A stretch of DNA of 64,000 nt from Planctomycetaceae bacterium (GCA_021732995.1 JAKFWA010000085.1:62001-126000); one strand, 5' to 3'; positions 19,051-29,448 are shown, counted from the first letter of the stretch. Notes: a model not told the origin generated them from the sequence alone. A program made the numbers and translations.

Positions 19051-19470
19051 GAACTCACTCTGCGTTTCCAGCAGGGCCGAACAAAAAACTTTTCACGCAC
19101 TCAATGAGCGACGAGATGTTGGGCGAGTCTGTTGGTTACCGAAATCCGGCTCGACGCAACAGGGAGCCCACTGACAAAGATTCGGACCCGAAACGCGGAC
19201 CCTCGCTTCCAAAACCAGCCCGAGCTATCCATCTGTGAAACGAGCAGCGGCGGCCCGGAGCGAGGAAGTTGTTGCGAATACGATGCTCAATGCAGGGCAG
19301 GATCCAGCCGCGGTCCAGCATCCACTCTAAGTCCCCAAGTTCGTCAGGGAGTCACACGCCGCAGCCTGCTGAACTGTTGCCGCTACGACGCAGGTCGTCC
19401 AAGAGCATGCCACCGCCGGACTCCAGAGGGTCGTTGACGATGCAGACGCATGCGCAGCCTCCTACCAGCG
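19051..19470. other. Intergenic region, no supported gene
   Basis: Short open frames exist on both strands but have arginine/serine-rich translations typical of chance frames in GC-rich DNA. No family, RNA or clear hairpin was recognised. It separates two minus-strand units (DUF1501 gene end and methyltransferase start). Confidence 0.4.
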
Positions 19471-20889
19471 TCACGTCAGAATCTTCGTCAACAAGTTGCC
19501 TGCGACGTCGGTCAGGCGGTAGCGGCGGCCGTTATGCAGATACGTGAGCTGCTTGTGGTCCAGGCCGAGCAGATGCAGCATCGTGGCGTGTAGGTCATGC
19601 ACGGTGACGGGATCCACGGCAGCGCGGTAGCCGATCTCGTCGGTTTCGCCGTGGCTGGTGCCACCTTTGATGCCAGCGCCGGCCATCCAGGCGATGAAGC
19701 CTTGCGGATTGTGATCGCGACCGTCTTTACCTTGGGAAACCGGCATGCGACCGAACTCGCCGCCCCAAATGACCAGAGTCGAATCAAGCAGACCGCGTTG
19801 CTTCAAGTCAGTCAGCAAGCCGTCAATGGGAACATCGGTCGCCAGACAGTGTCCAGTGTGGTTGGCGTTGAGATTGCTGTGCGCGTCCCATTCGCCATCG
19901 CTATAGACCTGCACGAATCTCACTCCGCGTTCGATCAGCCGGCGAGCAAGCAAGCACTTCGAGCCATACGATTTCGTGGCGCTGCGATCCAATCCATACA
20001 TCTGGTGCGTGGCTTGGGATTCCTGTTTGAAGTCAACCAGGCTGATCGCTTCGGATTGCATTCGATAGGCCAGCTCAAACGACTGAATCCGGCCCAGCAG
20101 TTCCGCCTCACCAGGTCGCGCCTGCAAGTGCTCGGCGTTGAGTCGGGCGAGCAAGTCGAGTTGCCGGCGCTGATCCTCGCGCGTCACGTCGTTTGGCCGG
20201 TTAAGATTGAGGATTGGATTTCCTTCGGGGCGGAAGAGCGTTCCCTGGTACGTCGAAGGCAGAAAGCCCGCGTGCCAGTTCAGAGGGCCGCCCTTGATTC
20301 CCTGGTTGTTGCCGAGCACGACGTAGCCCGGAAGGTTCTGATTCTCACTGCCGAGGCCATAGGTCGCCCACGCTCCGGCCGCCGGAAAGCCGGGACGCGC
20401 GATGCCCGTATTGATCTGATAGAGGGCCGGCACATGGTCGTTGGATTCGCTGTGCAATGATTTGATGAAGGCGAAGTCATCCACATGCTTGGCGACGTGC
20501 GGATATTTCTCGCAGACCCAGGCTCCACTTTGGCCGTACTGCTTGAATTGAAAGGGAGACTTCATCAGCGGACCAGGATTGCCGTTGAAGACGTCGATCT
20601 GAATCTTCTGCCCGTCCCGTTTGGTGAGTTCTGGCTTCGGATCGAACAGGTCCACAGCGCTGGGAGCCCCTTCCATGAAGAGCCAAATCACGGACTTGGC
20701 TTTCGCGGGAAAGTGCCCTTGGCGTGGTGTTAGCGGATTGCCAGCAGATGTTTCATTGGCGAGCAGTCCCTGTGCCGCCAGCAGATGAGTCAGCGCGACA
20801 CTGCCGAAGCCAGCTCCCGCACGCTCCAGAAAATGGCGGCGATCAACGATCCGCTCGAAGCGACCGCAGTGTGTGCTGTGAGTTGGCAT
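19471..20889 (-). CDS. DUF1501 protein with Tat signal
   Basis: This encodes 472 residues. A twin-arginine-type leader (DRRHFLERAGAGFG then a hydrophobic stretch) is followed by the DUF1501 domain: SVIWLFMEGAPSAVDLFDPKP near residue 68, FIKSLHSESNDHVPALY, and the C-terminal WGGEFGRMPVSQGKDGRDHNP. DUF1501 belongs to the alkaline phosphatase/sulfatase-like superfamily by fold, but its substrate is unknown. It follows the LamG-PSCyt gene by 103 bp containing a hairpin. The PSCyt + DUF1501 pairing is a standard planctomycete gene pair, so the two probably act together outside the cytoplasmic membrane. Confidence 0.92.
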   Translation of the reverse strand: MPTHSTHCGRFERIVDRRHFLERAGAGFGSVALTHLLAAQGLLANETSAGNPLTPRQGHFPAKAKSVIWLFMEGAPSAVDLFDPKPELTKRDGQKIQIDVFNGNPGPLMKSPFQFKQYGQSGAWVCEKYPHVAKHVDDFAFIKSLHSESNDHVPALYQINTGIARPGFPAAGAWATYGLGSENQNLPGYVVLGNNQGIKGGPLNWHAGFLPSTYQGTLFRPEGNPILNLNRPNDVTREDQRRQLDLLARLNAEHLQARPGEAELLGRIQSFELAYRMQSEAISLVDFKQESQATHQMYGLDRSATKSYGSKCLLARRLIERGVRFVQVYSDGEWDAHSNLNANHTGHCLATDVPIDGLLTDLKQRGLLDSTLVIWGGEFGRMPVSQGKDGRDHNPQGFIAWMAGAGIKGGTSHGETDEIGYRAAVDPVTVHDLHATMLHLLGLDHKQLTYLHNGRRYRLTDVAGNLLTKILT

Positions 20890-20913
20890 GACGGTCTCGG
20901 AATGGGTTCTCGG

Positions 20914-20981
20914 AGGATAGCCGCCCCCGGCTGTCCTGCATGATTCTCTCGCAACAACGGACGGCCGGGGGCGGCCATCCT
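20914..20981. repeat. 23-bp inverted repeat between PSCyt and DUF1501 genes
   Basis: The arms at 20914-20936 and 20959-20981 pair with two mismatches (core GCCGCCCCCGGCTGTCC and complement). It lies inside a probable operon, so it may reduce expression of the DUF1501 gene or stabilise mRNA ends instead of stopping all transcription. Confidence 0.7.
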
Positions 20982-20992
20982 ACGAACCGCAC

Positions 20993-23900
20993 TCAATCCA
21001 CATACAAAAACTCATTCAAACTGAAGATCGTCTGGCACAAGTCCGCGAGGGACTGCAGTCGAATCTCTTCGACCGGTGCCTGAGCCGCGCGTTTCTTTCG
21101 CTCCTGTAACTGCCCTTCCACGAACGCCAACGCGCTGGTTCGTTCCTGCTCGCTGGGAGCGCGGGCGAGTGCCAACTGATAACCGCGTTCGATCCATTGA
21201 GCCGGTTCACTACCAGCTTCTTTCAGCAATCTGTCGGCGAAATCGAGCGACACGCTGCGCACGAACTGGTCGTTCAGCAAGGCGAGGGCCTGCGGAGCCA
21301 CCGTTGTATTGTCACGGCGACCGCAGCTTTGCTGAGCATCCGGCTTGTCGAACGCTTGCAGCAGCGGGTACGGGACGACGCGCTTGTGAAACAGATAGAC
21401 TGACCGCCGCCGCACGGCCGGGCCATCTTCGATCTTGCCAGGGTACGCATCTTTCAGATTGCGCGCCACGATCGCTTCTGCGGCAATGGGCGGCCGAACG
21501 GCGGGACCATATGTGGTCGCGTTCAAGGTTCCGCTGACGGACAGCATCGAGTCACGCAGAATCTCGCCCTCAAGTCGTTGCAACGGCATCTTCCACAGCA
21601 ACCGGTTGTCCGGATCAGCCGCTGGAGACGCGGCGGCGATGCTCGATTGTTGATAAGCCGCGCTCAGCACGATCAGCCGCTGGAGTCGTTTGATCCGCCA
21701 GCCGTTTTGCACAAAGTCTTGCGCTAGCCACTCCAGCAATTCTGGATGAGTCGGCGGTTCAGAACGAACTCCGAAATCTCCGACAGTGCGGACCAGTCCC
21801 TGTCCGAAATGATGCTGCCAGATCCGGTTGACGAACACGCGGGCGACGAGTGCTCCCGCGCCGTGATCGACGTCGGTGATCCATTCCGCGAGTGCTCGGC
21901 GTTGATTTGTGCTGTTCTTCGCGGAGCTCTGTTCGCGCGCGGCCCGCCAATACTCGTCCGGTGATTTGCCGTTCGTCAGGATCGCGACGAATCCCAACTG
22001 CACCGGATGATTGTGGTCGTACCAGTCGCCGCGGCGAAACAACCAAGTCGGCTTCGGTTGCGAACCCAAGTCGCGATAGCCGAGCGTCTTCTCCTTCGAC
22101 GCGCCGAGTGGCACTTCGTCGCGCTGGCCGCTGTGCAGAGCCGCCAGCAAGCGATAGTAGTCGCGAGCCGGAATCGCGTCGTATTTGTGATCGTGACAGC
22201 GGCAACAACCGAGCGTCAGGCCCATGAATCCCGTACCGATCGTGCCGAGCATGTCATCCATCTCATTGTACAAATTCCGTAGCCGCTCATCCTCCATCAG
22301 CTTGTCTGGCAGCGCCGCAAACGGACCGGCCGCGAGGAACCCAGTGGCCGCGACCGCGTCGGGGTTCTGCGGCTCGTACTCGTCACCCGCGAGTTGCCAG
22401 CGCGCGAACTGATCAAACGGCCGGTCTGCGTTGAAGGATCGGATGACGAAGTCGCGATAGTGATAGGCCGTGGGTCGATCGCGATCACTCTCTTGTCCGT
22501 CGCTGTCGGCATAGCGCGCGATGTCCAGCCAGTGCCGCCCCCAGCGCTCGCCGTAATGCGGACTCTTCAACAGCCGGTCCACGAGCGAGGCGAGCGCCGC
22601 TTGCTGATCGAGCTCAGACGCAGCGATGAAATCGCGTATCTCGTCAGGTGTTGGCGGTAGACCGATCAGATCGAAGGTGACTCGGCGAATCAGTTGCCGG
22701 GCGCTCGCTGGCCGCTGCGGTTTGATCTCGGCCGATTCCAATCGAGAAAGAATGAAGCGGTCGATGGATGTGCGAGACCAGTTCGCATCCTTCACCGCTG
22801 GCTCGACGACCGACCGCAGCGGCTGAAACGCCCAGTGAGTCTTGGCCTTCTCGGCCCGCGGATCGAGCACGTCCGCACCGTCCGGCCACTTCGCTCCCTG
22901 ATCAATCCAGGCACGCAGCAGCCCGACTTCGTCTTTGCTCAACGGCTTCTGATCGGGAGGCGGAGGCATCGCCTCCTTCGGATCAAGTCCGGCGACCAAG
23001 TGAATCAGGCGACTGTTCGCGCTGTCTCCCGTGATGAGCGCCGGGCCATGATCACCACCTTCCATCACCCGCTGCCGAATGCCGAGATTGAGGCCTCCTT
23101 CTTCATTCCCGGCTGCATGACATTCAAAGCAACGTTCTCGCAGCAACGGTTGCACGTCTTTGACAAAATCCACCTGCCGCGAACTGGCCGACGGCAACAA
23201 CGCCGCATAGTTCATGGCGGGTGGGACGCCCGCCTCAAAATTGCGAGTCACGTCCCCGGCGGAAAGCGAGCGCCCGTAGATCGCCACGAGCGACAGCTCT
23301 CCCAACCAAGGTCGATCGCCCGTCAGTTCGTTGACCAGCGACAAACGATATTCATCGCTCCAATTGCCGAAGTCGCCCGCGACGGTCGTCTTCGCGACTT
23401 CCTTGCCATTCTGATAAATCCGCGCGGTCCCGTTCGGATCGCGTGTAAAGACGATGTGCGTCAACTCCGCCCGGACGGCATCCTCTGAACTGGCCGTCGA
23501 AGGAATCCCGTTCTCGTTGTTTGACGTCGCCCTCAGCCGCACGTCGTAGCGTCCGGCATCCTGCCCCAGAGTGAAGTTCCGATGTCCCGGATCGGACGAG
23601 AGGGTCAGGATGCGGGCAGGCCCCGCCTGTCGCGCGTCCTGCGGTTTGACCCAGGCTTCGATCGACAGTGCGTTCGATTTCTTGATGGCCGCCACGATCT
23701 TACGAGCCGGTTCGGCGGACGAGATTCTCGCAGAGGACGTCACGACCAGCCGATTACCACGAAACGCGATCCCCGGCGACTTTTCGACCCGCAGATTGAA
23801 CGGTTCGCCATTTCCTGACTGATCGCGAATGACGTCGTTCGCCGGCCGCTCGAACGTGTAGAGCACCAACAAATCCTGGCCGACTCGCTCCGCCGATTCG

Positions 23901-24001
23901 GCGGTCGAGGACGTCGTCACTGTCAGGCAGAAGACCGCAAGCAGAGCGGTTGCAAGTGGCCGCCGAGCGAACAGTGCCGTGAGTCCCATCAGAGCGTTCA
24001 A
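20993..24001 (-). CDS. LamG-PSCyt1-DUF1549-DUF1553 surface protein
   Basis: This encodes 1002 residues. The TTG at 24001 has GGTGGAG 7 nt upstream; the ATG at 23989 is an alternative. Signal peptide to about residue 34. A LamG/concanavalin-like domain (residues about 42-260: LYTFERPANDVIRDQSG ... YGRSLSAGDV) probably binds carbohydrate. The planctomycete cytochrome C domain has CFECH (Cys291-Cys294-His295). DUF1549 carries the second CRCHDHKYD motif, and DUF1553 ends the protein. It resembles the 14489-17977 protein but has the binding domain at the N-terminus and lacks its central insert. The DUF1501 gene follows on the same strand. Likely an exported polysaccharide-associated electron-transfer protein; function unproven. 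Confidence 0.93.
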   Translation of the reverse strand: MNALMGLTALFARRPLATALLAVFCLTVTTSSTAESAERVGQDLLVLYTFERPANDVIRDQSGNGEPFNLRVEKSPGIAFRGNRLVVTSSARISSAEPARKIVAAIKKSNALSIEAWVKPQDARQAGPARILTLSSDPGHRNFTLGQDAGRYDVRLRATSNNENGIPSTASSEDAVRAELTHIVFTRDPNGTARIYQNGKEVAKTTVAGDFGNWSDEYRLSLVNELTGDRPWLGELSLVAIYGRSLSAGDVTRNFEAGVPPAMNYAALLPSASSRQVDFVKDVQPLLRERCFECHAAGNEEGGLNLGIRQRVMEGGDHGPALITGDSANSRLIHLVAGLDPKEAMPPPPDQKPLSKDEVGLLRAWIDQGAKWPDGADVLDPRAEKAKTHWAFQPLRSVVEPAVKDANWSRTSIDRFILSRLESAEIKPQRPASARQLIRRVTFDLIGLPPTPDEIRDFIAASELDQQAALASLVDRLLKSPHYGERWGRHWLDIARYADSDGQESDRDRPTAYHYRDFVIRSFNADRPFDQFARWQLAGDEYEPQNPDAVAATGFLAAGPFAALPDKLMEDERLRNLYNEMDDMLGTIGTGFMGLTLGCCRCHDHKYDAIPARDYYRLLAALHSGQRDEVPLGASKEKTLGYRDLGSQPKPTWLFRRGDWYDHNHPVQLGFVAILTNGKSPDEYWRAAREQSSAKNSTNQRRALAEWITDVDHGAGALVARVFVNRIWQHHFGQGLVRTVGDFGVRSEPPTHPELLEWLAQDFVQNGWRIKRLQRLIVLSAAYQQSSIAAASPAADPDNRLLWKMPLQRLEGEILRDSMLSVSGTLNATTYGPAVRPPIAAEAIVARNLKDAYPGKIEDGPAVRRRSVYLFHKRVVPYPLLQAFDKPDAQQSCGRRDNTTVAPQALALLNDQFVRSVSLDFADRLLKEAGSEPAQWIERGYQLALARAPSEQERTSALAFVEGQLQERKKRAAQAPVEEIRLQSLADLCQTIFSLNEFLYVD

Positions 24002-24098
24002 AGTGCATCTCCACCGGTGAAGCGACGGTGCTCGGTCAACGGAATCCTATAGTCGGCTGTTGAAGTCGCGTTCGCCACTCTCTGAGACCGTGACCTTT

Positions 24099-24154
24099 TG
24101 GTGGAGCACGATTCCATCGTGCTTCTTTTCAGGCACGTTGGAAACGTGCCCCAC
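24099..24154. repeat. Paired palindromes forming a nested hairpin
   Basis: Two 17-bp palindromes, GCACGATTCCATCGTGC (24106-24122) and GCACGTTGGAAACGTGC (24133-24149), are also inverted with respect to each other with flanking GGTGG / CCACC. The region can fold either as two small hairpins or one large one. It sits in the divergent gap between the LamG-PSCyt and DUF1592 genes. Apart from this the gap 24002-24452 shows no gene. Confidence 0.65.
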
Positions 24155-24452
24155 CTTCTGTCGGCAATAACTCGCAGCCTCTCTACACAGTCAGCTTGTG
24201 ACAACTGAAACTCATCGCCCGGCATCGGACGATTGAGTGCTGATTGATGTTGCCGTCGCGTAAGCTAGTCTAGAACTTTGCGTACGGCGGCATTGATCAG
24301 CGTTGCGATGTGACAGCCTCGCAATGGACTCGTTGGGAGCGGGTACAGGAACCTCTCCGGACTCGAAGTCGTCCAAATGCTGCGCCAGCAGTGACTTCAT
24401 TCGTGCCGTCCATTTCTACACGCAACCTTGAGACCCTCAGAAAAACTCCGCC

Positions 24453-26372
24453 ATGAAAAAGACCATTGCCAGCTTGCCGGTCATCGTTGTCATGGCTCTG
24501 CTGTTCGGCTCGGCGAGACTCGGCATCGCGGCACCGGATGATGAGGCTGAGTCGAAAGCGCGGCGGGATGCGGTGCAGAAGGTTTTTAAGGACGATGTCA
24601 CGCCCTTTCTCAAGACCTACTGCCTGGAGTGTCACGGCAAGAACAACCGGGAGAAGCAAGGCGACGTGTCCTTTCAGAGCACGTTCAACCGTCCCGGTGC
24701 GGGGGAGTTTCGCAAGCAATGGCAGCTCGCGTTGGTCAATGTGAAGACGCACGCCATGCCGCCGCCGGATGCCAAGAAGCAGCCGACGGACGAGGAGAGG
24801 CGAAAGTTCGTCGAGTGGGTTCCGACCGTCAAATTCCTGAGCACGCCGGATCCCGGCGCGTTTGTGATCCGGCGGCTGACGAAGGTGGAGTACGGCAACA
24901 CGCTGCGTGATCTTCTGGGAGTCGATCCCGCGATTGCCGCCCAATTACCGGAAGACGTGCCCGGCGAGGGATACCTCAATACGATTTCGCCGTTGCAGTC
25001 GGAGCAGTATCTCGAACTCGCGAACGAGGCGTTGAACCGGGCATTAGGACCAAAAGACGGGCCGCCGACCGAGCGACAGAAGCAACTCTTTGGCGAGACG
25101 CCGGCACCTGGCAGCGATCTGCGATTGGCGGCCAGCAAGGTCGCCCGATCGTTCGCCCGCAGTGCGTATCGTCGGCCGCCGTCGGACGATGAGGTCGAAG
25201 TACTGCTGCGAGTCTTCGATTTGGGGCAAGACAACAAACTCACTTATCCGGCGTCGCTGCGATTGATGGTCAAGGCCGTGCTCGTGTCTCCACAGTTCCT
25301 CTTCATCACGCCCGAGAAAGAGACGCCAACGGGTCAGTCGATCGTGCCGCTCGACGACTATCAAGTTGCCGCGCGCCTGTCGTATTTCCTCTGGTCCACA
25401 ATGCCGGATGCCGAACTCGCGGCGCTCGCAGACAGTGGCAAACTGCATGAGCCGGATGTTCTGCGAGCGCAGGTGAAACGCCTGATCGAAGACCCGCGAT
25501 CTCAGGCTTTGTTCGATGGCTTCGGTGTGCAGTGGCTCGGGATCGGAGGCTTGAAGGACAAGACGTTCGACCCGGCGAAGTTCCCGGAGATGACTTCTGC
25601 GATGCGGGCCACCATGCACGACGAAGTGCGGCTGTTCTTCGAGAGCATCGTACGCGAGAACCGCAGCATCGTCGGTTTCATCGACAGCGATTACACGTTC
25701 CTCAACGAAGGTCTCGCCAAGGTCTACGGTCTCGAAAAGACCGTCTCTGGGCCGCAGATGAGAAAGGTGCAACTCACGGATGCCAATCGCGGTGGTGTGC
25801 TCGGTATGCCAGGCATCCTCGCGATGACTTCGTTTCCCGAACGCACCAGCGCGGTGAAACGCGGAGTGTGGGTGCTCGAACAAGTGCTCGGAGAACATGT
25901 TCCACCACCACCAGCGAACGTCCCCGCATTGGAAAAGCAGGATCAGAAAGAAATCGCGAAGCTGACTCTACGCCAGCGCACTGAACTCCATCGCACGGAC
26001 GCCGTGTGTGCGAACTGCCACAAGATTCTCGACCCCATCGGCTTCGGACTGGAGAACTTCGACGCGATCGGCCGGTGGCGTGACAAGGACGATTCGGGTG
26101 GGCAGATCGACGCTGCGGGTGAGCTGCCCGGCGGCCAACGATTCACGTCGCCAAAAGAACTGAAAGCAATCATCGCCGCGAGAAAGGACGAGGTAGTAAG
26201 AAACCTCGCCGAAAAGCTACTCTCGTATGCCCTCTGCCGACCCCTCGAAGGCTACGACGAATTCGTGGTTGACCGTCTGATGGAGAACCTCGCCAAAGAC
26301 GATAATCGGATGCAGACACTGATCACCGAGGTTGTCATCAGTTATCCCTTCACTCATCGCCGCGTGCGATAA
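24453..26372 (+). CDS. DUF1592/DUF1588-type planctomycete surface cytochrome protein
   Basis: This encodes 639 residues. The signal peptide ends near GIAAPDD. An N-terminal cytochrome-like part has CLECH (Cys57-Cys60-His61) and the HAMPPPDA motif. It is followed by DUF1587 ([17 protein letters not shown], about 140-156), DUF1595, DUF1592 ([21 protein letters not shown]), DUF1588 with [19 protein letters not shown], and DUF1585 at the end ([16 protein letters not shown]). This domain string is standard for a planctomycete/verrucomicrobial family normally followed directly by a DUF1552 gene. Here a HEAT gene intervenes, and a second copy of the last 25 codons lies before the DUF1552 gene. A 28-bp-arm hairpin begins 2 nt after the stop. 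Confidence 0.93.
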   Translation: MKKTIASLPVIVVMALLFGSARLGIAAPDDEAESKARRDAVQKVFKDDVTPFLKTYCLECHGKNNREKQGDVSFQSTFNRPGAGEFRKQWQLALVNVKTHAMPPPDAKKQPTDEERRKFVEWVPTVKFLSTPDPGAFVIRRLTKVEYGNTLRDLLGVDPAIAAQLPEDVPGEGYLNTISPLQSEQYLELANEALNRALGPKDGPPTERQKQLFGETPAPGSDLRLAASKVARSFARSAYRRPPSDDEVEVLLRVFDLGQDNKLTYPASLRLMVKAVLVSPQFLFITPEKETPTGQSIVPLDDYQVAARLSYFLWSTMPDAELAALADSGKLHEPDVLRAQVKRLIEDPRSQALFDGFGVQWLGIGGLKDKTFDPAKFPEMTSAMRATMHDEVRLFFESIVRENRSIVGFIDSDYTFLNEGLAKVYGLEKTVSGPQMRKVQLTDANRGGVLGMPGILAMTSFPERTSAVKRGVWVLEQVLGEHVPPPPANVPALEKQDQKEIAKLTLRQRTELHRTDAVCANCHKILDPIGFGLENFDAIGRWRDKDDSGGQIDAAGELPGGQRFTSPKELKAIIAARKDEVVRNLAEKLLSYALCRPLEGYDEFVVDRLMENLAKDDNRMQTLITEVVISYPFTHRRVR

Positions 26373-26373
26373 G

Positions 26374-26446
26374 TACAAGCCCGAAGCGCCAGCGAGTGCG
26401 TCCTATAGTCCACTCGGAACGCACTCGCTGGCGCGTCGGACTTGTA
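26374..26446. repeat. 28-bp inverted repeat after DUF1592 gene
   Basis: The arms at 26374-26401 and 26419-26446 pair with two mismatches (core GCGCCAGCGAGTGCGT and complement) around a 17-nt loop. The close position after a stop codon suits a terminator or mRNA-end element, though no T-tract follows. Confidence 0.75.
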
Positions 26447-26509
26447 AGGTTTCGTCAGCCACTCGTTCTGAGACTCAGCCTCGGAGCGAGTTAATGCAGA
26501 AGGAATGAC

Positions 26510-27859
26510 ATGAGCCCCAGCCGATTGAGGTTCGCTGCGTTTATTATCATTGCAGTCGGACTTGTGACTTTTGTCGCTCTGCGCAATCGGAATGTTCAAC
26601 AAGTGACCCATCCTGTTTTGAACCAGGACGCCGAACTGGCTGACATTCGAATGCGATTCGAGGCCAATCAGGATTGGATCAACAGTCGCAGCTTTGCCGT
26701 GATGCACGTTGCTACCGAGCCGGGATTTTCAGCCGCCAAAGTCACGATTGACCAATTACATGAGTTAGAAGATGTCGATCGAGTCACAGCTGTCATCAAG
26801 AAAAAGAGCCTGCCAGAAATCAGGTCTCAGGTTTCACAACTCTTGCAGAACTCTGATCCATCAATTCGCAGTTTTGGGATTGTTTGGATGTTTGTTTTGG
26901 AAGGCGATCGCTCCAAACAAGCCACCGCCAAGCTGCTCGATGATCGGCCTGAGCCGCCTGGCGATGATCTTGCGCAGGTGACGTTTAGTCTCGACCGCTG
27001 CGTCGCCGCGCAAGCACTCGGCAAAATGAGAGCCAAAGAATACGCGCCCAGATTGAGCGAGCTCCTCAAGAGCAAACACCATCACGATCGAATCGGAGCG
27101 ATTAACGGTCTGCAATTGATGGGCGCCAAAGAGTACTCAAAACAGATTGCCGAGTTGCTGCACGTCGATGACAACAACTCGGACATTCTGATGCTCGGGA
27201 TTCCACTCATCGTGATCGAAACGCTCGCATCTTGGGATGCCGCGGACTGCGCCGACCAGATTGCCTCAGCATTGAAGGATGAGCCGATCTTTTCCGATGA
27301 GGCGCAAGCAGCTTGCTACGCATTGGCTCGATTCAATTCCAAATCCTCGACCAAGGTCATCGCCGGAAAACTTAAGGATCGAAATTGTGGCGCCGCAGCA
27401 AAAGCACTCGCACTGCTGAGCTCCGTTGAGTACTCGGAAGAGATCGCTCAGCCGCTGACCAACGTAGAACGCGATCCGGCTTCAACTGAACGTGACCGGA
27501 GTATCGCTGCCGAGGATCGTTCGAACGCTCTGATTGCACTCGGGATTCTGGATGCACGCGACTACCGATCAACGATCGCCGCGCACCTGGAAGACAGCGA
27601 GCCCTCAGTACGCGCCTATGCCGCAGTCTCGTTGCTCTTGTTGGGAGACAAAGAACACTCCCAAGAAATTAAGAACGCCATACACGCCGAGTGGGACAGT
27701 CCCATGTTTGGATTCGCAAACGATCCAGCTTCCCATTTCAGATCAAAGATTTGGCTGCGTGCGAGATACGCAAGCCAATCGCTCATTGCCGATCGAGAAG
27801 AGCAACTCACCCAGCGCGCCGTCAATGCATGGAACGACCTGACCCGAGCACAGAATTAA
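26510..27859 (+). CDS. Membrane-anchored HEAT-repeat protein
   Basis: This encodes 449 residues. An N-terminal transmembrane segment (about 9-24, FAAFIIIAVGLVTFVAL) is probably an uncleaved anchor. The rest is a string of helical HEAT/PBS-lyase-like repeats, visible as recurring A..LG.......I...L.D....V...A motifs (for example AAQALGKMRAKEYAPRLSEL and ALGILDARDYRSTIAAHL). Such solenoids bind protein partners; no enzymatic motif is seen. Codon use is more AT-tolerant than the flanking genes. The gene sits between the DUF1592 gene and an orphan copy of its 3' end, and its own stop codon TAA at 27857-27859 overlaps the first bases of that copy. This suggests insertion. Confidence 0.8.
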   Translation: MSPSRLRFAAFIIIAVGLVTFVALRNRNVQQVTHPVLNQDAELADIRMRFEANQDWINSRSFAVMHVATEPGFSAAKVTIDQLHELEDVDRVTAVIKKKSLPEIRSQVSQLLQNSDPSIRSFGIVWMFVLEGDRSKQATAKLLDDRPEPPGDDLAQVTFSLDRCVAAQALGKMRAKEYAPRLSELLKSKHHHDRIGAINGLQLMGAKEYSKQIAELLHVDDNNSDILMLGIPLIVIETLASWDAADCADQIASALKDEPIFSDEAQAACYALARFNSKSSTKVIAGKLKDRNCGAAAKALALLSSVEYSEEIAQPLTNVERDPASTERDRSIAAEDRSNALIALGILDARDYRSTIAAHLEDSEPSVRAYAAVSLLLLGDKEHSQEIKNAIHAEWDSPMFGFANDPASHFRSKIWLRARYASQSLIADREEQLTQRAVNAWNDLTRAQN

Positions 27860-27935
27860 AGACGACAATCGAATGCAGACACTGATCACCGAAGTCGTTA
27901 TCGGTTACCCTTTCACCCATCGCCGGGTCCGATAA
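27858..27935 (+). pseudogene. Orphan 3' end of a DUF1592-type gene
   Basis: These 78 bp align without gaps to 26295-26372, the end of the intact DUF1592-type gene. They encode the same last 25 residues except one Ser-to-Gly change, then TAA. About eleven bases differ, nearly all at third codon positions, so the two tails diverged while coding. There is no start or upstream part; homology begins exactly at the HEAT gene stop. It lies where the end of the DUF1592 gene would be expected, just before the DUF1552 gene. Confidence 0.85.
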
Positions 27936-27955
27936 CTCGAAGATATTGGAACCAT

Positions 27956-28014
27956 GTACGATGGACTTCCAGTCCGTCGGGCGTCGACATCGACGGACTG
28001 GAAGTCCATCATAC
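27956..28014. repeat. 24-bp inverted repeat upstream of DUF1552 gene
   Basis: The arms at 27956-27979 and 27991-28014 pair with one mismatch (core GATGGACTTCCAGTCCGTCG and complement) around an 11-nt loop. It lies 52 bp before the DUF1552 start and 21 bp after the orphan tail. Confidence 0.75.
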
Positions 28015-28065
28015 AGATTTGAAGGCCGCCTCGAGTCCCAACAAAGACTTCTCACGAGACACGCC

Positions 28066-29448
28066 ATGCCCAGCAAATTCATTATCGATCGCCGCACCTG
28101 CCTGAAAGGCATCGGAGCCTCGCTCGCGCTGCCCCTGCTGAACACGATGGGCTGGGCCGAAACATCGCCCGGCAAGCAGGCGAAACCGCCCGTGCGACTC
28201 GGCTTCATGTATATGCCGCACGGCGTGATCATGGATCAGTTCTGGCCGAAGAGCCCCGAGACGTTCCTCACAGAACCGCCGCCAGCGCTCGAAGCGCTGC
28301 GTCCCGTGATTAATCAATGCCTGATGGTTAAGGGCATCTCCGGCGTGTCGATCAAACCGTTCAATGGGGCGCCGCACGCTCTTGAACTATCAACATGGCT
28401 TACCGCGAAGTTGCCCAATGCGGATCATCGCGGCCAGATCGACATCGGTATTTCCGCCGACCAGGTCGCCGCGAACTACGTCGGTGAGTTCACCTCACTG
28501 CCATCGCTGGAACTGGCCACGATGCCACAGACTCACAAGGAAAATCAGGAAGGTCTCAACGAAGGCTATTACTCACATTGCAGCTTCCGCTCGGCTACTC
28601 AGGCGATGCCCGCAGAGATCGACCCGCGCAGCGTGTTAAATCGACTCTTCGGCAAATCGGATAAGCCTGGAACTTCGACGCGGCGCGACCCACTCGACCG
28701 CAGCATGCTCGACCTGGTCATCAGCGGTGCACGCGAGCTACGAAAGAAACTTCCGCATGACGATCAACACAAGCTCGACGAATATCTCGATAGCGTCCGC
28801 ACGGTAGAACGCCGCATCGCCGCGATTGAACAGCGGCAAAAGGAAGCCGCACTGGAAACGGCCGGAGTCAGTTCGAGCAAGCGCGACACGTCCGATTCGC
28901 CGCCCATCGAGATCAAGATTCCTGAAGGTGATAAGCGCAGCGAATACATGCGGGTCATGTGCGACCTCAACGTGCTGGCATTTCAGACTGACACCACGCG
29001 CGTGAGCACTTACATCGGCTCGACGCCGAACGGTGTGACCTATCCCGAACTCGGCTTCAGGGGTGAGCACCACTCTTACACGCACCACCAGAATCAGGCA
29101 GAGCCCATGTCGAAAGTCGCCGCCATCGCGGCTTTCAACATCTCGCAGTTCGCGTACATGGTGAAGAAGATGGCGAGCCTCAAAGAAGGCAACGGCACGC
29201 TGCTCGACAACTGCATCATGATGTGGGGTTCAGGCCTGGAAGATGGCGACAAGCACTCGCGCGATAACCTGCCCTTCATCATTGCCGGAAGCGGCGGCGG
29301 CTCACTCAAAACCGGCCGCTTCATCAGTGACGTCAAAGGCAATCAGGGCGATCTCCTCTCCACGCTGCTCGCTTGCATGGGCGTCCCACTCGACCGCCCC
29401 ATCGGCATCGCGACCAAGCAGATCAAGGAAATGACCACAAACCTCTAG
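28066..29448 (+). CDS. DUF1552 protein with Tat signal
   Basis: This encodes 460 residues from the ATG at 28066. A longer frame from 27946 would run through the 24-bp hairpin and is rejected. The leader [21 protein letters not shown] is a twin-arginine signal, implying export in folded form. The body is DUF1552: [28 protein letters not shown], a helical linker with [15 protein letters not shown], and the C-terminal [23 protein letters not shown]. The domain is related in layout to DUF1501 and is nearly always downstream of a DUF1592-type gene, so the two probably form one exported system of unknown chemistry. Confidence 0.92.
   Translation: MPSKFIIDRRTCLKGIGASLALPLLNTMGWAETSPGKQAKPPVRLGFMYMPHGVIMDQFWPKSPETFLTEPPPALEALRPVINQCLMVKGISGVSIKPFNGAPHALELSTWLTAKLPNADHRGQIDIGISADQVAANYVGEFTSLPSLELATMPQTHKENQEGLNEGYYSHCSFRSATQAMPAEIDPRSVLNRLFGKSDKPGTSTRRDPLDRSMLDLVISGARELRKKLPHDDQHKLDEYLDSVRTVERRIAAIEQRQKEAALETAGVSSSKRDTSDSPPIEIKIPEGDKRSEYMRVMCDLNVLAFQTDTTRVSTYIGSTPNGVTYPELGFRGEHHSYTHHQNQAEPMSKVAAIAAFNISQFAYMVKKMASLKEGNGTLLDNCIMMWGSGLEDGDKHSRDNLPFIIAGSGGGSLKTGRFISDVKGNQGDLLSTLLACMGVPLDRPIGIATKQIKEMTTNL

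Noticed and set aside
19132-19437. Open frame of about 100 codons in the gap before the methyltransferase
   Set aside because: Arg/Ser-rich translation, no RBS, no recognisable family; typical chance frame.
27946-28065. Upstream extension of the DUF1552 gene
   Set aside because: It reads through a 24-bp hairpin and precedes the Tat signal; the ATG at 28066 fits the family.
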